DNA of 64,000 bases, from the NCBI GenBank assembly GCA_937996655.1, contig CALKUK010000014.1:434001-498000 (forward strand), given 5' to 3'. This stretch comes from an uncultured Sphingomonadaceae bacterium. Its GTDB lineage: Bacteria; Pseudomonadota; Alphaproteobacteria; Sphingomonadales; Sphingomonadaceae. Within the stretch, counting starts at the first letter, position 1. Every line of letters starts with the position of its first letter. This document shows, piece by piece, positions 32,590-40,511 of the stretch. The notes beneath the pieces were generated by a model. It searched no databases. It worked only from the letters and a program-made list of their open reading frames with translations, and was not told the origin of the DNA. The translations under genes and the position numbers were made by a program.

Positions 32590-34098
32590 ATGCTCGATAC
32601 TATCGAACGGCCGCAAGGATCGGCAGGCGCGGATGACGTTACGCATTTCGACGTTTTGATTGCGGGTGCCGGTATTTCGGGCATCGGGTCTGCGGTGCAC
32701 CTGAAGGAACAGTGCCCGGACAAAACCTATGCCATCCTCGACTCGAAAGACAGTTTCGGCGGCACATGGGACACGCATAAATATCCCGGCGTGCGGTCAG
32801 ACTCAGATCTTTACACGTTCGGCTATCGTTTCAAGCCTTGGGTAGGGGCCCCGATCGCATCCGCGGAGGAGATCCTGAAGTATATGGGTGAGGTGATTGA
32901 GGAAAATGACCTCAACCCGCACATCCGCTACGGCCACACCATCACCCATTGCAGCTTTTCGCGTCAAACCAACCTGTGGACGGTTGAAGCCCTGAGCAAG
33001 GCAGACGGGAAAACGCACCGCTTCACCTGCAACTTCCTGTGGATGTGCCAGGGATATTATAATCATCATGATCCCTACATCCCCGACTGGCAGGGCATGT
33101 CTGACTATAAGGGCCTTTTCATCCACGCGATGAAGTGGACGCCCGATATTGATGTGACAGGCAAGAAGGTCCTCGTCATCGGGTCCGGCGCCACGGCGGC
33201 GACGGTCATTCCGGCGATGGCCGGAAAGGCCGCGCATGTGACGATGCTGCAGCGCTCCCCCACCTATTTCTTCTGCAGCCCGAACCAGAATGAACTGGCA
33301 GACCGGCTGCGCCAGATCGGCATTGATGAGCCCACGATCCACCGGGTCGTGCGCCAACAGATCCTGTTTGATCAGGACGTGCTGACCAAGCGTTGCCTGG
33401 AAGAGCCCGACGCCGTCGTGGAAGAATTGCGCGCGCTGATCCGGATGTATGGCGGTGAGGACTTCCCGTTTGAGCCGCACTTCACGCCCAAATATCGCCC
33501 TTGGCAACAGCGGCTCGCCTTCTGCCCGGACGGAGACATTTTCCAGGCAGCGGCCAAGGGTCAGGTCAGCGTGGTCACAGACCATATCGAGCGCTTCACG
33601 GAAAAGGGCGTGCTGCTCAAATCCGGCGAAGAGCTGGAAGCCGACATCATCATGGCGGCGACGGGCTTCAAGCTGTCGGTGCTGGGCGACATTCCGTTTG
33701 AAGTGGACGGCAAGCAGGTCGATTGGTCAGAAACGGTCAACTATCGCGGCATGATGTTCACAGGTGTGCCGAACCTTTTGTGGGTGTTCGGCTATTTCCG
33801 CGCCAGCTGGACGCTGCGCGTGGACATCCTCGGGGATTTCGTGACCAAGCTGCTCAACCATATGGGCAAGAAGGGCGCACAGCGGGTCGAGGTCCAATTG
33901 CGGCCTGAAGACCACAACATGCCGCTCTTGCCCTGGATTGAGGAAGATAACTTCAATCCCGGTTACCTGATGCGCGACATCCACAAAATGCCCAAGCGCG
34001 GGGACAAGCCTGAATGGCGGCACAATCAGGATTACTGGATTGAAAAGGATGAAATTCCCGCGATCAACCTTGATGGCGGAGAGTTTCTCTACAGCTGA
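32590..34098 (+). CDS. Flavin-containing (Baeyer-Villiger-type) monooxygenase
   Basis: A 502-residue FAD- and NADPH-dependent monooxygenase. The FAD fingerprint is VLIAGAGISGIGSAVHL near residue 24, the NADPH fingerprint VLVIGSGATAATVIPAM near residue 198. Between them lies GLFIHAMKWTPDI, which replaces the classic FxGxxxHTxxW of Baeyer-Villiger enzymes; the later ATGFKLSVLGD is the usual ATG motif. It may oxidise ketones to esters or hydroxylate amines; the substrate is unknown. The ATG at 32590 follows GAGAGAGGGTATAGG. It is a single-gene plus-strand unit. Confidence 0.9.
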   Translation: MLDTIERPQGSAGADDVTHFDVLIAGAGISGIGSAVHLKEQCPDKTYAILDSKDSFGGTWDTHKYPGVRSDSDLYTFGYRFKPWVGAPIASAEEILKYMGEVIEENDLNPHIRYGHTITHCSFSRQTNLWTVEALSKADGKTHRFTCNFLWMCQGYYNHHDPYIPDWQGMSDYKGLFIHAMKWTPDIDVTGKKVLVIGSGATAATVIPAMAGKAAHVTMLQRSPTYFFCSPNQNELADRLRQIGIDEPTIHRVVRQQILFDQDVLTKRCLEEPDAVVEELRALIRMYGGEDFPFEPHFTPKYRPWQQRLAFCPDGDIFQAAAKGQVSVVTDHIERFTEKGVLLKSGEELEADIIMAATGFKLSVLGDIPFEVDGKQVDWSETVNYRGMMFTGVPNLLWVFGYFRASWTLRVDILGDFVTKLLNHMGKKGAQRVEVQLRPEDHNMPLLPWIEEDNFNPGYLMRDIHKMPKRGDKPEWRHNQDYWIEKDEIPAINLDGGEFLYS

Positions 34099-34105
34099 CA
34101 TAAGG

Positions 34106-34135
34106 CGGGCGGGCATCCGCTGCGATGCCCGCCCG
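34106..34135. terminator. 12-bp hairpin between convergent genes
   Basis: CGGGCGGGCATC, loop CGCTGC, then GATGCCCGCCCG: a perfect 12-bp stem between the ends of the monooxygenase and rpoH genes. No T-run follows on either strand, so it may stabilise 3' ends rather than end transcription by itself. Confidence 0.6.
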
Positions 34136-34147
34136 ATTGGATTTGAC

Positions 34148-35074
34148 TCAGGCGGCGGGCAGCAGGTGCCTTTCACCGGCGATGCGCATCATCGCCTTTT
34201 GCAGCTTTTCAAAAGCACGCACTTCAATCTGGCGGACGCGTTCGCGTGAAACGCCAAATTCTTGGCTCAATTCTTCCAGCGTGCGGGGTTCATCGACCAG
34301 ACGTCGCTCGGTCAGGATCTGTTTTTCACGATCGGTCAGATTCTGCATTGCCTCGATGAGGAGCGCGTGCCGTTGAATGCGTTCTTCCGCATCGGCCACA
34401 ATCTCATCCTGCAACGGCCCGCCGTCGACCAGCGTGTCCTGCCACTGGCCTTCGCCGTCTTCGTTGAGTGAGACGTTGAGCGAGGTGTCGCCACCGCCGA
34501 GCATCCGGCGGTTCATGCTGATGACTTCGTCCTCGGTCACGCCAAGGTCGGTTGCGATCTTGCGGACGTCTTCGGGCCGCAGATCGCCATCCTCATAGGC
34601 TTCGAGGTTTTTCTTCATCCGACGCAGGTTGAAGAACAGCTTCTTTTGCGCAGCGGTGGTGCCGAGTTTCACAAGGCTCCACGACCGCAGGATGAATTCC
34701 TGGATCGATGCCTTGATCCACCACATGGCATAAGTGGCGACGCGGAAGCCGCGGTCTGCCTCAAATTTCTTCACACCCTGCATCAGGCCGATATTGCCTT
34801 CGGCAATCAGTTCACTGACGGGCAGGCCATAGCCGCGATAGCCCATGGCGATTTTGGCCACGAGGCGGAGATGCGACGTCACCAGCTTGGCGGCCGCTTC
34901 CGGATCCTGATGCTCTTCAAATCGCTTGGCGAGCATATATTCTTCTTCCGCGGTCAAGATGGGGAATTTCTTGATCTCGGCCAAATAGCGGTTCAGCCCA
35001 TCCTCGCTGTTGAGCGCAGGAATGGTAGACGCACTCTTCGGTTTCACAGCCAGCGCTTTGCCGGTCATATTCAT
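34148..35074 (-). CDS. rpoH: Heat-shock sigma factor RpoH (sigma-32)
   Basis: A 308-residue RNA polymerase sigma factor that directs transcription of heat-shock genes. Region 2 is seen as VTSHLRLVAKIAMGYRGYGL and GNIGLMQGVKKFEADRGFRV ... ATYAMWWIKASIQEFILRSW; the RpoH box is QKKLFFNLRRMKK; region 4 is RTLEELSQEFGVSRERVRQI. The start is the ATG at 35074 (a second ATG two codons on). Alphaproteobacteria often have two rpoH genes; only one is here. The 50 bp leader to the rluD gene contains a hairpin at 35085-35110. Confidence 0.96.
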   Translation of the reverse strand: MNMTGKALAVKPKSASTIPALNSEDGLNRYLAEIKKFPILTAEEEYMLAKRFEEHQDPEAAAKLVTSHLRLVAKIAMGYRGYGLPVSELIAEGNIGLMQGVKKFEADRGFRVATYAMWWIKASIQEFILRSWSLVKLGTTAAQKKLFFNLRRMKKNLEAYEDGDLRPEDVRKIATDLGVTEDEVISMNRRMLGGGDTSLNVSLNEDGEGQWQDTLVDGGPLQDEIVADAEERIQRHALLIEAMQNLTDREKQILTERRLVDEPRTLEELSQEFGVSRERVRQIEVRAFEKLQKAMMRIAGERHLLPAA

Positions 35075-35084
35075 CTCCCTGTCC

Positions 35085-35110
35085 GCAGTTCCCTCATCAA
35101 GCAGAACTGC
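35085..35110 (-). promoter_or_regulatory. Leader hairpin in front of rpoH
   Basis: On the minus strand GCAGTTC and GAACTGC pair around a 12-base loop, ending 10 bp before the rpoH ATG, next to the GGGAGA ribosome site. Whether rpoH is translated from an RNA with this structure is not known; it could be a temperature-sensitive leader or part of the rluD 3' end. Confidence 0.35.
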
Positions 35111-35124
35111 CTCAGACTGGTCCG

Positions 35125-36078
35125 CTATGCCCGAAGGCAGCTTAACAGTTGCTGCATATCAGATGGGATGGGACTCTCGAAAGTTAAAGTCCCCCCCGTA
35201 ATTGGATGAACAAATCCTAATCTTGCCGCGTGAAGGGCCTGCCTGTTGAACTCCAAACGCTTCAGAACCTCCCGATGTTCCGAGCGGGAACGGCCGTAAA
35301 CGGGATCCCCCATAAGAGGGTGGCCGATGGAGGCCATATGGACGCGCACTTGGTGCGTGCGGCCGGTTTCGAGCTGGCATTCCATTAGCGCTGCCTGTTT
35401 GAGCGTCTCCACCAGCCGCCAATGCGTCACCGCGCGTTTGCCGCGCCCGACGCTGACAATGGCAATCTTCTTCCGGTCTGCGGACGACCGCGCAAGATTG
35501 GCATCAACCGTGCCGGAGCCGGATTTGGGCAGCCCGGCGACGATGGCGGCATAGCGGCGTTCGATGCTGTGCTTGGCAAATTGGGCGGCCAGTCCCTCAT
35601 GCGCGGGGTCGGTCTTGGCGACCACCAACAGCCCTGACGTGTCTTTGTCGATCCGGTGGACAATACCCGGCCGGGCGACGCCGCCAATGCCCGACAGGCG
35701 GCCGTTGCAATGATGCAGCAGCGCATTCACCATGGTCCCGTCGTAATTGCCTGCTGCGGGATGGACGACCATCCCGGCGGGCTTATCGACAACGAGCAGA
35801 TGATCATCCTCAAAGACGATCTCAATCGGGATGTCCTGCGCCTCATTATGCGCGGGTGTGGGCGGCGGCACGGCGATGCTGAACGATGTGCCTTCTTTGG
35901 CTTTGGCCGACGGATCCCGCGACAATTGCCCGGCACTCATCACCTGACCGGATGAAATCAGCGCTTTCAGACGCTCTCGCGAATAGGTGGGCAACAGGGC
36001 TGCGAGCGCACGGTCCAGCCGCCAGCCTGCCATTTCAGCCGGGATTGTGACGTGTTCTTGGATTGCGCTGTCGCTCAT
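35125..36078 (-). CDS. rluD: 23S rRNA pseudouridine synthase RluD
   Basis: A 317-residue enzyme that converts uridines near position 1911-1917 of 23S rRNA to pseudouridine. The N-terminal S4 RNA-binding domain (GWRLDRALAALLPTYSRERL) is followed by the catalytic domain with the aspartate in GIVHRIDKDTSGLLVVAKT, and QLETGRTHQVRVHMASIGHP. The start is the ATG at 36078 with AAGG 9 bp upstream. The start codons of this gene and the divergent JAMM gene are only 17 bp apart, so the promoters must lie inside coding sequence or overlap. Confidence 0.94.
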   Translation of the reverse strand: MSDSAIQEHVTIPAEMAGWRLDRALAALLPTYSRERLKALISSGQVMSAGQLSRDPSAKAKEGTSFSIAVPPPTPAHNEAQDIPIEIVFEDDHLLVVDKPAGMVVHPAAGNYDGTMVNALLHHCNGRLSGIGGVARPGIVHRIDKDTSGLLVVAKTDPAHEGLAAQFAKHSIERRYAAIVAGLPKSGSGTVDANLARSSADRKKIAIVSVGRGKRAVTHWRLVETLKQAALMECQLETGRTHQVRVHMASIGHPLMGDPVYGRSRSEHREVLKRLEFNRQALHAARLGFVHPITGGTLTFESPIPSDMQQLLSCLRA

Positions 36079-36095
36079 GCAATAGCCTTGCGCCC

Positions 36096-36545
36096 ATGAC
36101 GCTGCGGATATCAAGCGAATTGCTGACGCGCCTGCGGGCGCTTGCTCAAGCGACACCCGACAGGGAGGTGTGCGGGCTGCTGCTCGGCTGCGGATCTGAA
36201 GTCCGCGATGTCCGCCCGGCCGCCAATGTTGCGGCCGCGCCGCAGATCCATTTTGAAATTGACCCCGCCACGCTGATTGCGGCGCATCGGGCCGCGCGGT
36301 CGGGCGGGCCGCAGGTCATTGGGTGCTACCATTCGCACCCCGAAGGACGCGCGCGCCCTTCTGCCGAGGATGCGCGGCTGGCAGCGCCGGACGGCCAATA
36401 TTGGATGATCCTTGGCACAGACGGCGAGACGGCCTGGCAGGCGGTCGCGGGCGGCGACGTGTACGACCGGTTCATTCCGGTTGCACTTGCCTCACCGGAC
36501 TCGGTCGGCCAAAGGGAGACGAGCGCCGATTTGCCGCCATTTTGA
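36096..36545 (+). CDS. JAMM/MPN+ metalloprotease-like protein
   Basis: A 149-residue JAB1/MPN/Mov34 domain protein. The full JAMM zinc site is seen: E24 in DREVCGLLLG, H79 and H81 in CYHSHPEGRARPSAEDARL, with S89 and D92. Prokaryotic members cut ubiquitin-like or sulfur-carrier proteins, or hydrolyse small peptides such as in cysteine synthesis, but no such partner gene (thiS/moaD-like) is next to it. The start is the ATG at 36096. It lies 10 bp before chpT on the same strand. Confidence 0.88.
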   Translation: MTLRISSELLTRLRALAQATPDREVCGLLLGCGSEVRDVRPAANVAAAPQIHFEIDPATLIAAHRAARSGGPQVIGCYHSHPEGRARPSAEDARLAAPDGQYWMILGTDGETAWQAVAGGDVYDRFIPVALASPDSVGQRETSADLPPF

Positions 36546-36555
36546 GGACATAAGA

Positions 36556-37197
36556 ATGAAGGTCGATGCCGTCGAATTTGCCAGCCTGCTCTGTTCACGG
36601 CTGTGCCATGATTTGTTGAGCCCGGTCGGGTCGATCAACAACGGTATTGAGCTTCTGGCCATCGAAACAGATGACGACATGCGCCAGCAATGCCTTGATC
36701 TTCTGGCGGACAGCGCCCGGACATCGGCCAATAAGCTGAAATTCTTCCGCCTCGCCTTCGGGGCCGCCGGCGGCTTTGGCGACAAGGTGGATGTGCGTGA
36801 GGCGCAACAGGCGATTGAAGGCCTGTTTTCCAACAATAAGCGGCTTGAACTGGGCTGGATGGTGGCTGAACCCACGCTCGCCAAGCCGGCAATCAAGGTG
36901 CTGTTGAACCTCGCCATGATTGCAGGGGACACGCTCGTGCGCGGCGGTCGGCTGGATGTGGGGGCGGAAATCCATCTGGACCGCACGGAAATTGCCGTGC
37001 GCGCGACAAGTGAACGGCTGATCCTTGATGACAACATCCGCAAGGCGCTGACCGGCGATCTGGCGGAGTCTGAATTGACGCCGCGCGTCGCAGCTGCATG
37101 GATGGCGCACCAGATTGCGACCCAATCGGGCGGGGCGATCCAGGTTTCCGAGCCGGATCAACCGTTTCTTTTGTTCGGCGCGACCCTGATCGGCTGA
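36556..37197 (+). CDS. chpT: Histidine phosphotransferase ChpT
   Basis: A 213-residue dimeric phosphotransfer protein of the alphaproteobacterial cell-cycle relay, which passes phosphate from CckA to CtrA and CpdR. It has the DHp-like helix with the phosphorylated histidine H18 in SRLCHDLLSPVGSINNGIEL and a degenerate ATPase-like C-terminal domain (PRVAAAWMAHQIATQSGGAI). The start is the ATG at 36556, after GAGGACATAAGA. Known partners (cckA, ctrA, cpdR) are not in the window. An unusual CheA-like kinase and a receiver protein follow 86 bp downstream. Confidence 0.93.
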   Translation: MKVDAVEFASLLCSRLCHDLLSPVGSINNGIELLAIETDDDMRQQCLDLLADSARTSANKLKFFRLAFGAAGGFGDKVDVREAQQAIEGLFSNNKRLELGWMVAEPTLAKPAIKVLLNLAMIAGDTLVRGGRLDVGAEIHLDRTEIAVRATSERLILDDNIRKALTGDLAESELTPRVAAAWMAHQIATQSGGAIQVSEPDQPFLLFGATLIG

Positions 37198-37283
37198 GCC
37201 AAGCCGTCGGACTTTCCAGCGGCGCCTTTGGCCGAAATTAACCGTCTTCGCCTAGAGCGGGCCCGATAATTTGGGCATTTCAA

Positions 37284-38447
37284 ATGACGGATCTTTTCGG
37301 GGAATTCATCGCAGACCTGCGCGAGGGCTTTGAGCGCGCGGCGCCGCAGCTCGCCTCATGGGTGAAAGACCCGCAGGATCGCGCTGCGCTCGATGCCGTC
37401 TTCCGCTTCGTTCATACGGTGCGGGGCAATGCCGGTTTCCTGGATCTGGAACGTTTTGAACGGCTGTGTGACGGGGCAGAGCGTGGTCTGGCGCAGGCCC
37501 GCAATGGGCAGTCTCCCCTGACCTCCGATTTTGTGGCGGGTATCGCCGCGTTGGTGGAGCGTCTGGGGGCCTTGGCAGAAGCTGTGGAGGCAGGCGTCGG
37601 CCTGTCGGGCAAGGATGAGCCGGACATGGTCCGCGCCCTTGGCTTTGACCCCATCGACAAGCATGACGAGGGCAAAGCGGGGGGAGGGCCTTTCCAGCGC
37701 CGGACGCGCACCGTGCGCATACCGGCGGAACAGTTTGAGTTGCTCGCCACCAGCATGGAAGAGGTGGAGGCTGGACAGCGTGAACTGCTGGAGCTCCTGT
37801 CGTTCGTTGAGCCGAACAGCCCGATGCTGCCCGCCATCACCGACTTGTCGGCCCGCATCGCGTCCATGGCCCGCGCGCTAACGGCGAGCAGCCAGCAGCC
37901 GGTTGAACGGCTTTACGCAGGGCTGGGCACCATCGTCGCGCAGGCGGCGGAAAGCTGCGGCAAGCAGGTCCGGCTGGTGCTGGAGGGCGGCAGCATCATG
38001 TTTGACCGCGAAGTGGTGGACGGGCTGCGGGATCCGTTGCTGCATGTGGTGCGCAATGCCCTGTCGCACGGCCTTGAAGCGCCCGCAGCGCGCCGCGCCA
38101 TGGGAAAGTCGGAGGCGGGCCTGATCCATGTGGCGGCGTCGATTGTCGGGGACCATTTGATCCTTGCCATTTCGGATGACGGGGCCGGACTGGATGAGGC
38201 TGCCCTGCGTGCCGCTGGCCATGCCAACGGTCTGATCGGTCTGCCGATTGAGGACATTCTCCAGTGTCCGGGTATCAGCACCGCCCAAGAGGTGACGGCA
38301 CTGTCCGGGCGTGGTGTCGGTTTGGATGCGGTGGCCCAAAGGCTCCAGCTTCTGGGCGGGGCGATCACGTATGACAGCGCCGGCGGGCAAGGGCTGACGG
38401 TTACGCTTCGCGCGCCGTCGCGCCGGAAGGCCGCATATGCCGCGTAG
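37284..38447 (+). CDS. CheA-like histidine kinase lacking the CheW-like domain
   Basis: A 387-residue kinase. The Hpt domain (1-120) carries the phosphorylated histidine H44 in FRFVHTVRGNAGFLDLERF; a helical dimerisation part follows (IPAEQFELLATSMEEVEAGQ); the ATPase domain has the N box HVVRNALSHGLE (254-265), G1 DDGAGLD (298-304) and G2 GRGVGLDAV (342-350). It stops straight after the ATPase, so the CheW-like regulatory domain of chemotaxis CheA (which binds receptors) is absent, and no mcp or cheW genes are near. It overlaps the receiver gene by 11 bp and lies after chpT. A role in cell-cycle or stress phosphorelay rather than chemotaxis is likely. Confidence 0.85.
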   Translation: MTDLFGEFIADLREGFERAAPQLASWVKDPQDRAALDAVFRFVHTVRGNAGFLDLERFERLCDGAERGLAQARNGQSPLTSDFVAGIAALVERLGALAEAVEAGVGLSGKDEPDMVRALGFDPIDKHDEGKAGGGPFQRRTRTVRIPAEQFELLATSMEEVEAGQRELLELLSFVEPNSPMLPAITDLSARIASMARALTASSQQPVERLYAGLGTIVAQAAESCGKQVRLVLEGGSIMFDREVVDGLRDPLLHVVRNALSHGLEAPAARRAMGKSEAGLIHVAASIVGDHLILAISDDGAGLDEAALRAAGHANGLIGLPIEDILQCPGISTAQEVTALSGRGVGLDAVAQRLQLLGGAITYDSAGGQGLTVTLRAPSRRKAAYAA

Positions 38448-38805
38448 CGCGTTGATCGTGGATGATAGCCGGCTGATCCGCGCCATTGTGCGCCGGATGC
38501 TGGAATCGCTTGGCTTTGACGTGTCCGAAGCAGCCTCGGGGCGTGAGGCGCTTTTGCAATGCGAAGCCAAATCGCCTGCGCTCATCGTTCTGGACTGGTG
38601 GATGGAGGATATGAACGGGCCGGAGGTTGCCGCCACGATCCGCGCGCGTTCTGGGGCGCCGCAGCCCCGCATTCTTCTCTGCTCCACCGAAACCCGTATA
38701 AGCGAGGTGCGCAAAGCGATGCGGGCGGGGGCTGATTCCTATCTGCTCAAGCCGTTCGACAAGGATAAAATTGCCCATCGACTGCAAAGATTTGGCTTCC
38801 TTTGA
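38437..38805 (+). CDS. Single-domain response regulator (receiver only)
   Basis: A 122-residue CheY-like receiver without an output domain. The acidic pair is D9/D10 in ALIVDDSRLIR, the phosphorylated aspartate D53 in LIVLDWWMEDMNG, the switch residue S83 or T84 in RILLCSTETRI and the lysine K105 in SYLLKPFDKDKI. It probably receives phosphate from the overlapping CheA-like kinase, or relays to ChpT's pathway. The start is the ATG at 38437. The downstream transporter follows after 21 bp. Confidence 0.92.
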   Translation: MPRSALIVDDSRLIRAIVRRMLESLGFDVSEAASGREALLQCEAKSPALIVLDWWMEDMNGPEVAATIRARSGAPQPRILLCSTETRISEVRKAMRAGADSYLLKPFDKDKIAHRLQRFGFL

Positions 38806-38826
38806 CGGCCGCTCTATGGCCAAAGA

Positions 38827-39723
38827 ATGACCACACAACCCCAGCATAAGTTTGGCGGCTATGACGTCCTTGTCGCCATCGCGATGAACGTGATGTGGGG
38901 GCTGAACCTGATCGCTGTGAAGATGGGTGTGGACCTCGTCCAGCCGTTGACCGCCGCCTGGCTGCGGCAGGTGATGGTGCTCCTCATCTGCGTGCCCGCG
39001 CTCCGGATTATCGACGGAAAGATGCGGGAACTGCTGACGCTCGGCCTGCTGTCAGGCGCGCTATTCTATATCATCGTCAATATCTCGATGGCGGTGTCGA
39101 CCAATGTCAGTGCGCTTGCCATTGCCGGGCAGCTCGGTGCGCCTTTCTCCCTCATCCTTGCTGTGATTTTTCTGGGAGAGCGCGTCCATAAATATCGGAT
39201 CGCGGGCATGGCGCTCGCCTTTTCGGGTGTCGTGCTGGTTGTCTTTGATCCGCATGTCGTTGATGAACGGCTCGGCCTTGCGCTGACGGCCGCGGGAAGC
39301 CTTGTCTGGGCGACCTGCTCGCTCATCCAGCGGCGGCTGATCGGGGTGCCGGTGCTCACGATCTACGCTTGGGTCGGGCTTGTCGGCACCGTTGTTCTCG
39401 GCCCGCTTGCCTTTGTGGCGGAACCGGCGGCCTTCGCCAGCATTCCTGACCTGCCTTTGTCGACCTTTGGCTGGGTGCTCTTCTCCGCGCTTGGTTCAAC
39501 TGTTATCGGTCAAGGTGCCATGAGCATTCTGTTGCAACGCCACCCCGTCAGCACGGTTGTGCCGCTGACCCTGCCGACCCCCGTCATTTCGGTGGTTGCA
39601 GCGTCCTATTGGTTTGGCACCAAGATGACGCCGATGATGATTGTGGGCGGTGTAGTTGTGTTGATCGGCGTTGCCATCGTCACGCTGCGCACGGCCCGCG
39701 CTGCCGAGCACCGACAGGATTGA
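38827..39723 (+). CDS. EamA/DMT family transporter
   Basis: A 298-residue membrane protein with about ten membrane helices in two EamA repeats (each ~130 residues). Repeat 1 shows NVMWGLNLIAVKMGVDLVQP, SALAIAGQLGAPFSLILAV and GMALAFSGVVLVV; repeat 2 shows SLVWATCSLIQRRLIGVPV and MTPMMIVGGVVVLIGVAIV. DMT members export amino acids or metabolites; the substrate cannot be read from the sequence. The start is the ATG at 38827. The amidase gene begins 2 bp after its stop, so the two are co-transcribed. Confidence 0.9.
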   Translation: MTTQPQHKFGGYDVLVAIAMNVMWGLNLIAVKMGVDLVQPLTAAWLRQVMVLLICVPALRIIDGKMRELLTLGLLSGALFYIIVNISMAVSTNVSALAIAGQLGAPFSLILAVIFLGERVHKYRIAGMALAFSGVVLVVFDPHVVDERLGLALTAAGSLVWATCSLIQRRLIGVPVLTIYAWVGLVGTVVLGPLAFVAEPAAFASIPDLPLSTFGWVLFSALGSTVIGQGAMSILLQRHPVSTVVPLTLPTPVISVVAASYWFGTKMTPMMIVGGVVVLIGVAIVTLRTARAAEHRQD

Positions 39724-39725
39724 CC

Positions 39726-40412
39726 ATGAACTTCATCGACACGCCCTCGCCCAATTTTGATGCGCGCGCGCTGCCGGTGACGATGGTGGTCCTCCACTAT
39801 ACGGGCATGATCGACGGGGCGTCGGCCATTGCCCGCCTTGCCGACCCGGAGGCGAAAGTCTCTGCGCATTATGTCGTGGCCGAAGACGGGCAGGTCGTCC
39901 GCATGGTCGATGAATCGCAACGCGCCTGGCATGCCGGCCGGTCCTGGTGGCGCGGCACGAGCGACATCAACTCGGCGAGTGTCGGGATTGAGATCGTCAA
40001 TCCCGGGCATGAATTCGGCTATCGGCCCTTCCCCGAGGCGCAGGTTGATGCGGTTATTGAACTGCTCGGTGGGGTCATGGCGCGGCACAACATCACGCGC
40101 GGCAATGTTGTTGGCCATAGTGACGTTGCCCCGGCCCGCAAGGAAGACCCGGGTGAACTCTTCCCCTGGTACCGCCTCGCCCGGCTCCGCCTCGCGCTGC
40201 CCAGGCCGACCAAGAATTTGATGGACCCGCACTGGTCCGATGCTGGCTTCCTCCTCGCGCTGGAACGGTTCGGCTATGATGTGACCGACGGCGTCGCCGC
40301 GATCCGCGCCTTCCAACGGCGCTTCCGCCCGGAAATGATCGACGGGATTATCGACGGGGAATGCCGCGCCATCTTGCTCGCGCTGCTACTGCCGAAGCCC
40401 ACCGGGGACTAA
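39726..40412 (+). CDS. N-acetylmuramoyl-L-alanine amidase (amidase_2, AmpD-like)
   Basis: A 228-residue zinc amidase that cuts the bond between muramic acid and the peptide of peptidoglycan or its fragments. The zinc ligands are in MVVLHYTGMIDG (His) and NVVGHSDVAPARKEDPGELF (His and Asp); the Tyr/Glu region is VGIEIVNPGHEFGY. The last ~60 residues (SDAGFLLALERFGYDVTDGV) form a small peptidoglycan-binding domain. No signal peptide is seen, so it likely acts on cytoplasmic anhydro-muropeptides during recycling, like AmpD. The start is the ATG at 39726. The unknown gene downstream may also act on the cell wall. Confidence 0.9.
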   Translation: MNFIDTPSPNFDARALPVTMVVLHYTGMIDGASAIARLADPEAKVSAHYVVAEDGQVVRMVDESQRAWHAGRSWWRGTSDINSASVGIEIVNPGHEFGYRPFPEAQVDAVIELLGGVMARHNITRGNVVGHSDVAPARKEDPGELFPWYRLARLRLALPRPTKNLMDPHWSDAGFLLALERFGYDVTDGVAAIRAFQRRFRPEMIDGIIDGECRAILLALLLPKPTGD

Positions 40413-40472
40413 GCGGGGCTCCCCCACACATTCCCCTTCCAAAGTAGGATTTCGTCTGATTTATCCTCAACG

Positions 40473-40497
40473 GCGGCGGTCGCCGCGTCTGTTTTTT
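40473..40497 (+). terminator. Possible Rho-independent terminator
   Basis: GCGGC, loop GGTC, then GCCGC, followed after four bases by six T. The stem is short, so termination may be partial. It lies after the amidase gene and 15 bp before the next ATG, so it could also work as an attenuator. Confidence 0.4.
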
Positions 40498-40511
40498 GAG
40501 GAGGCAGCAGC

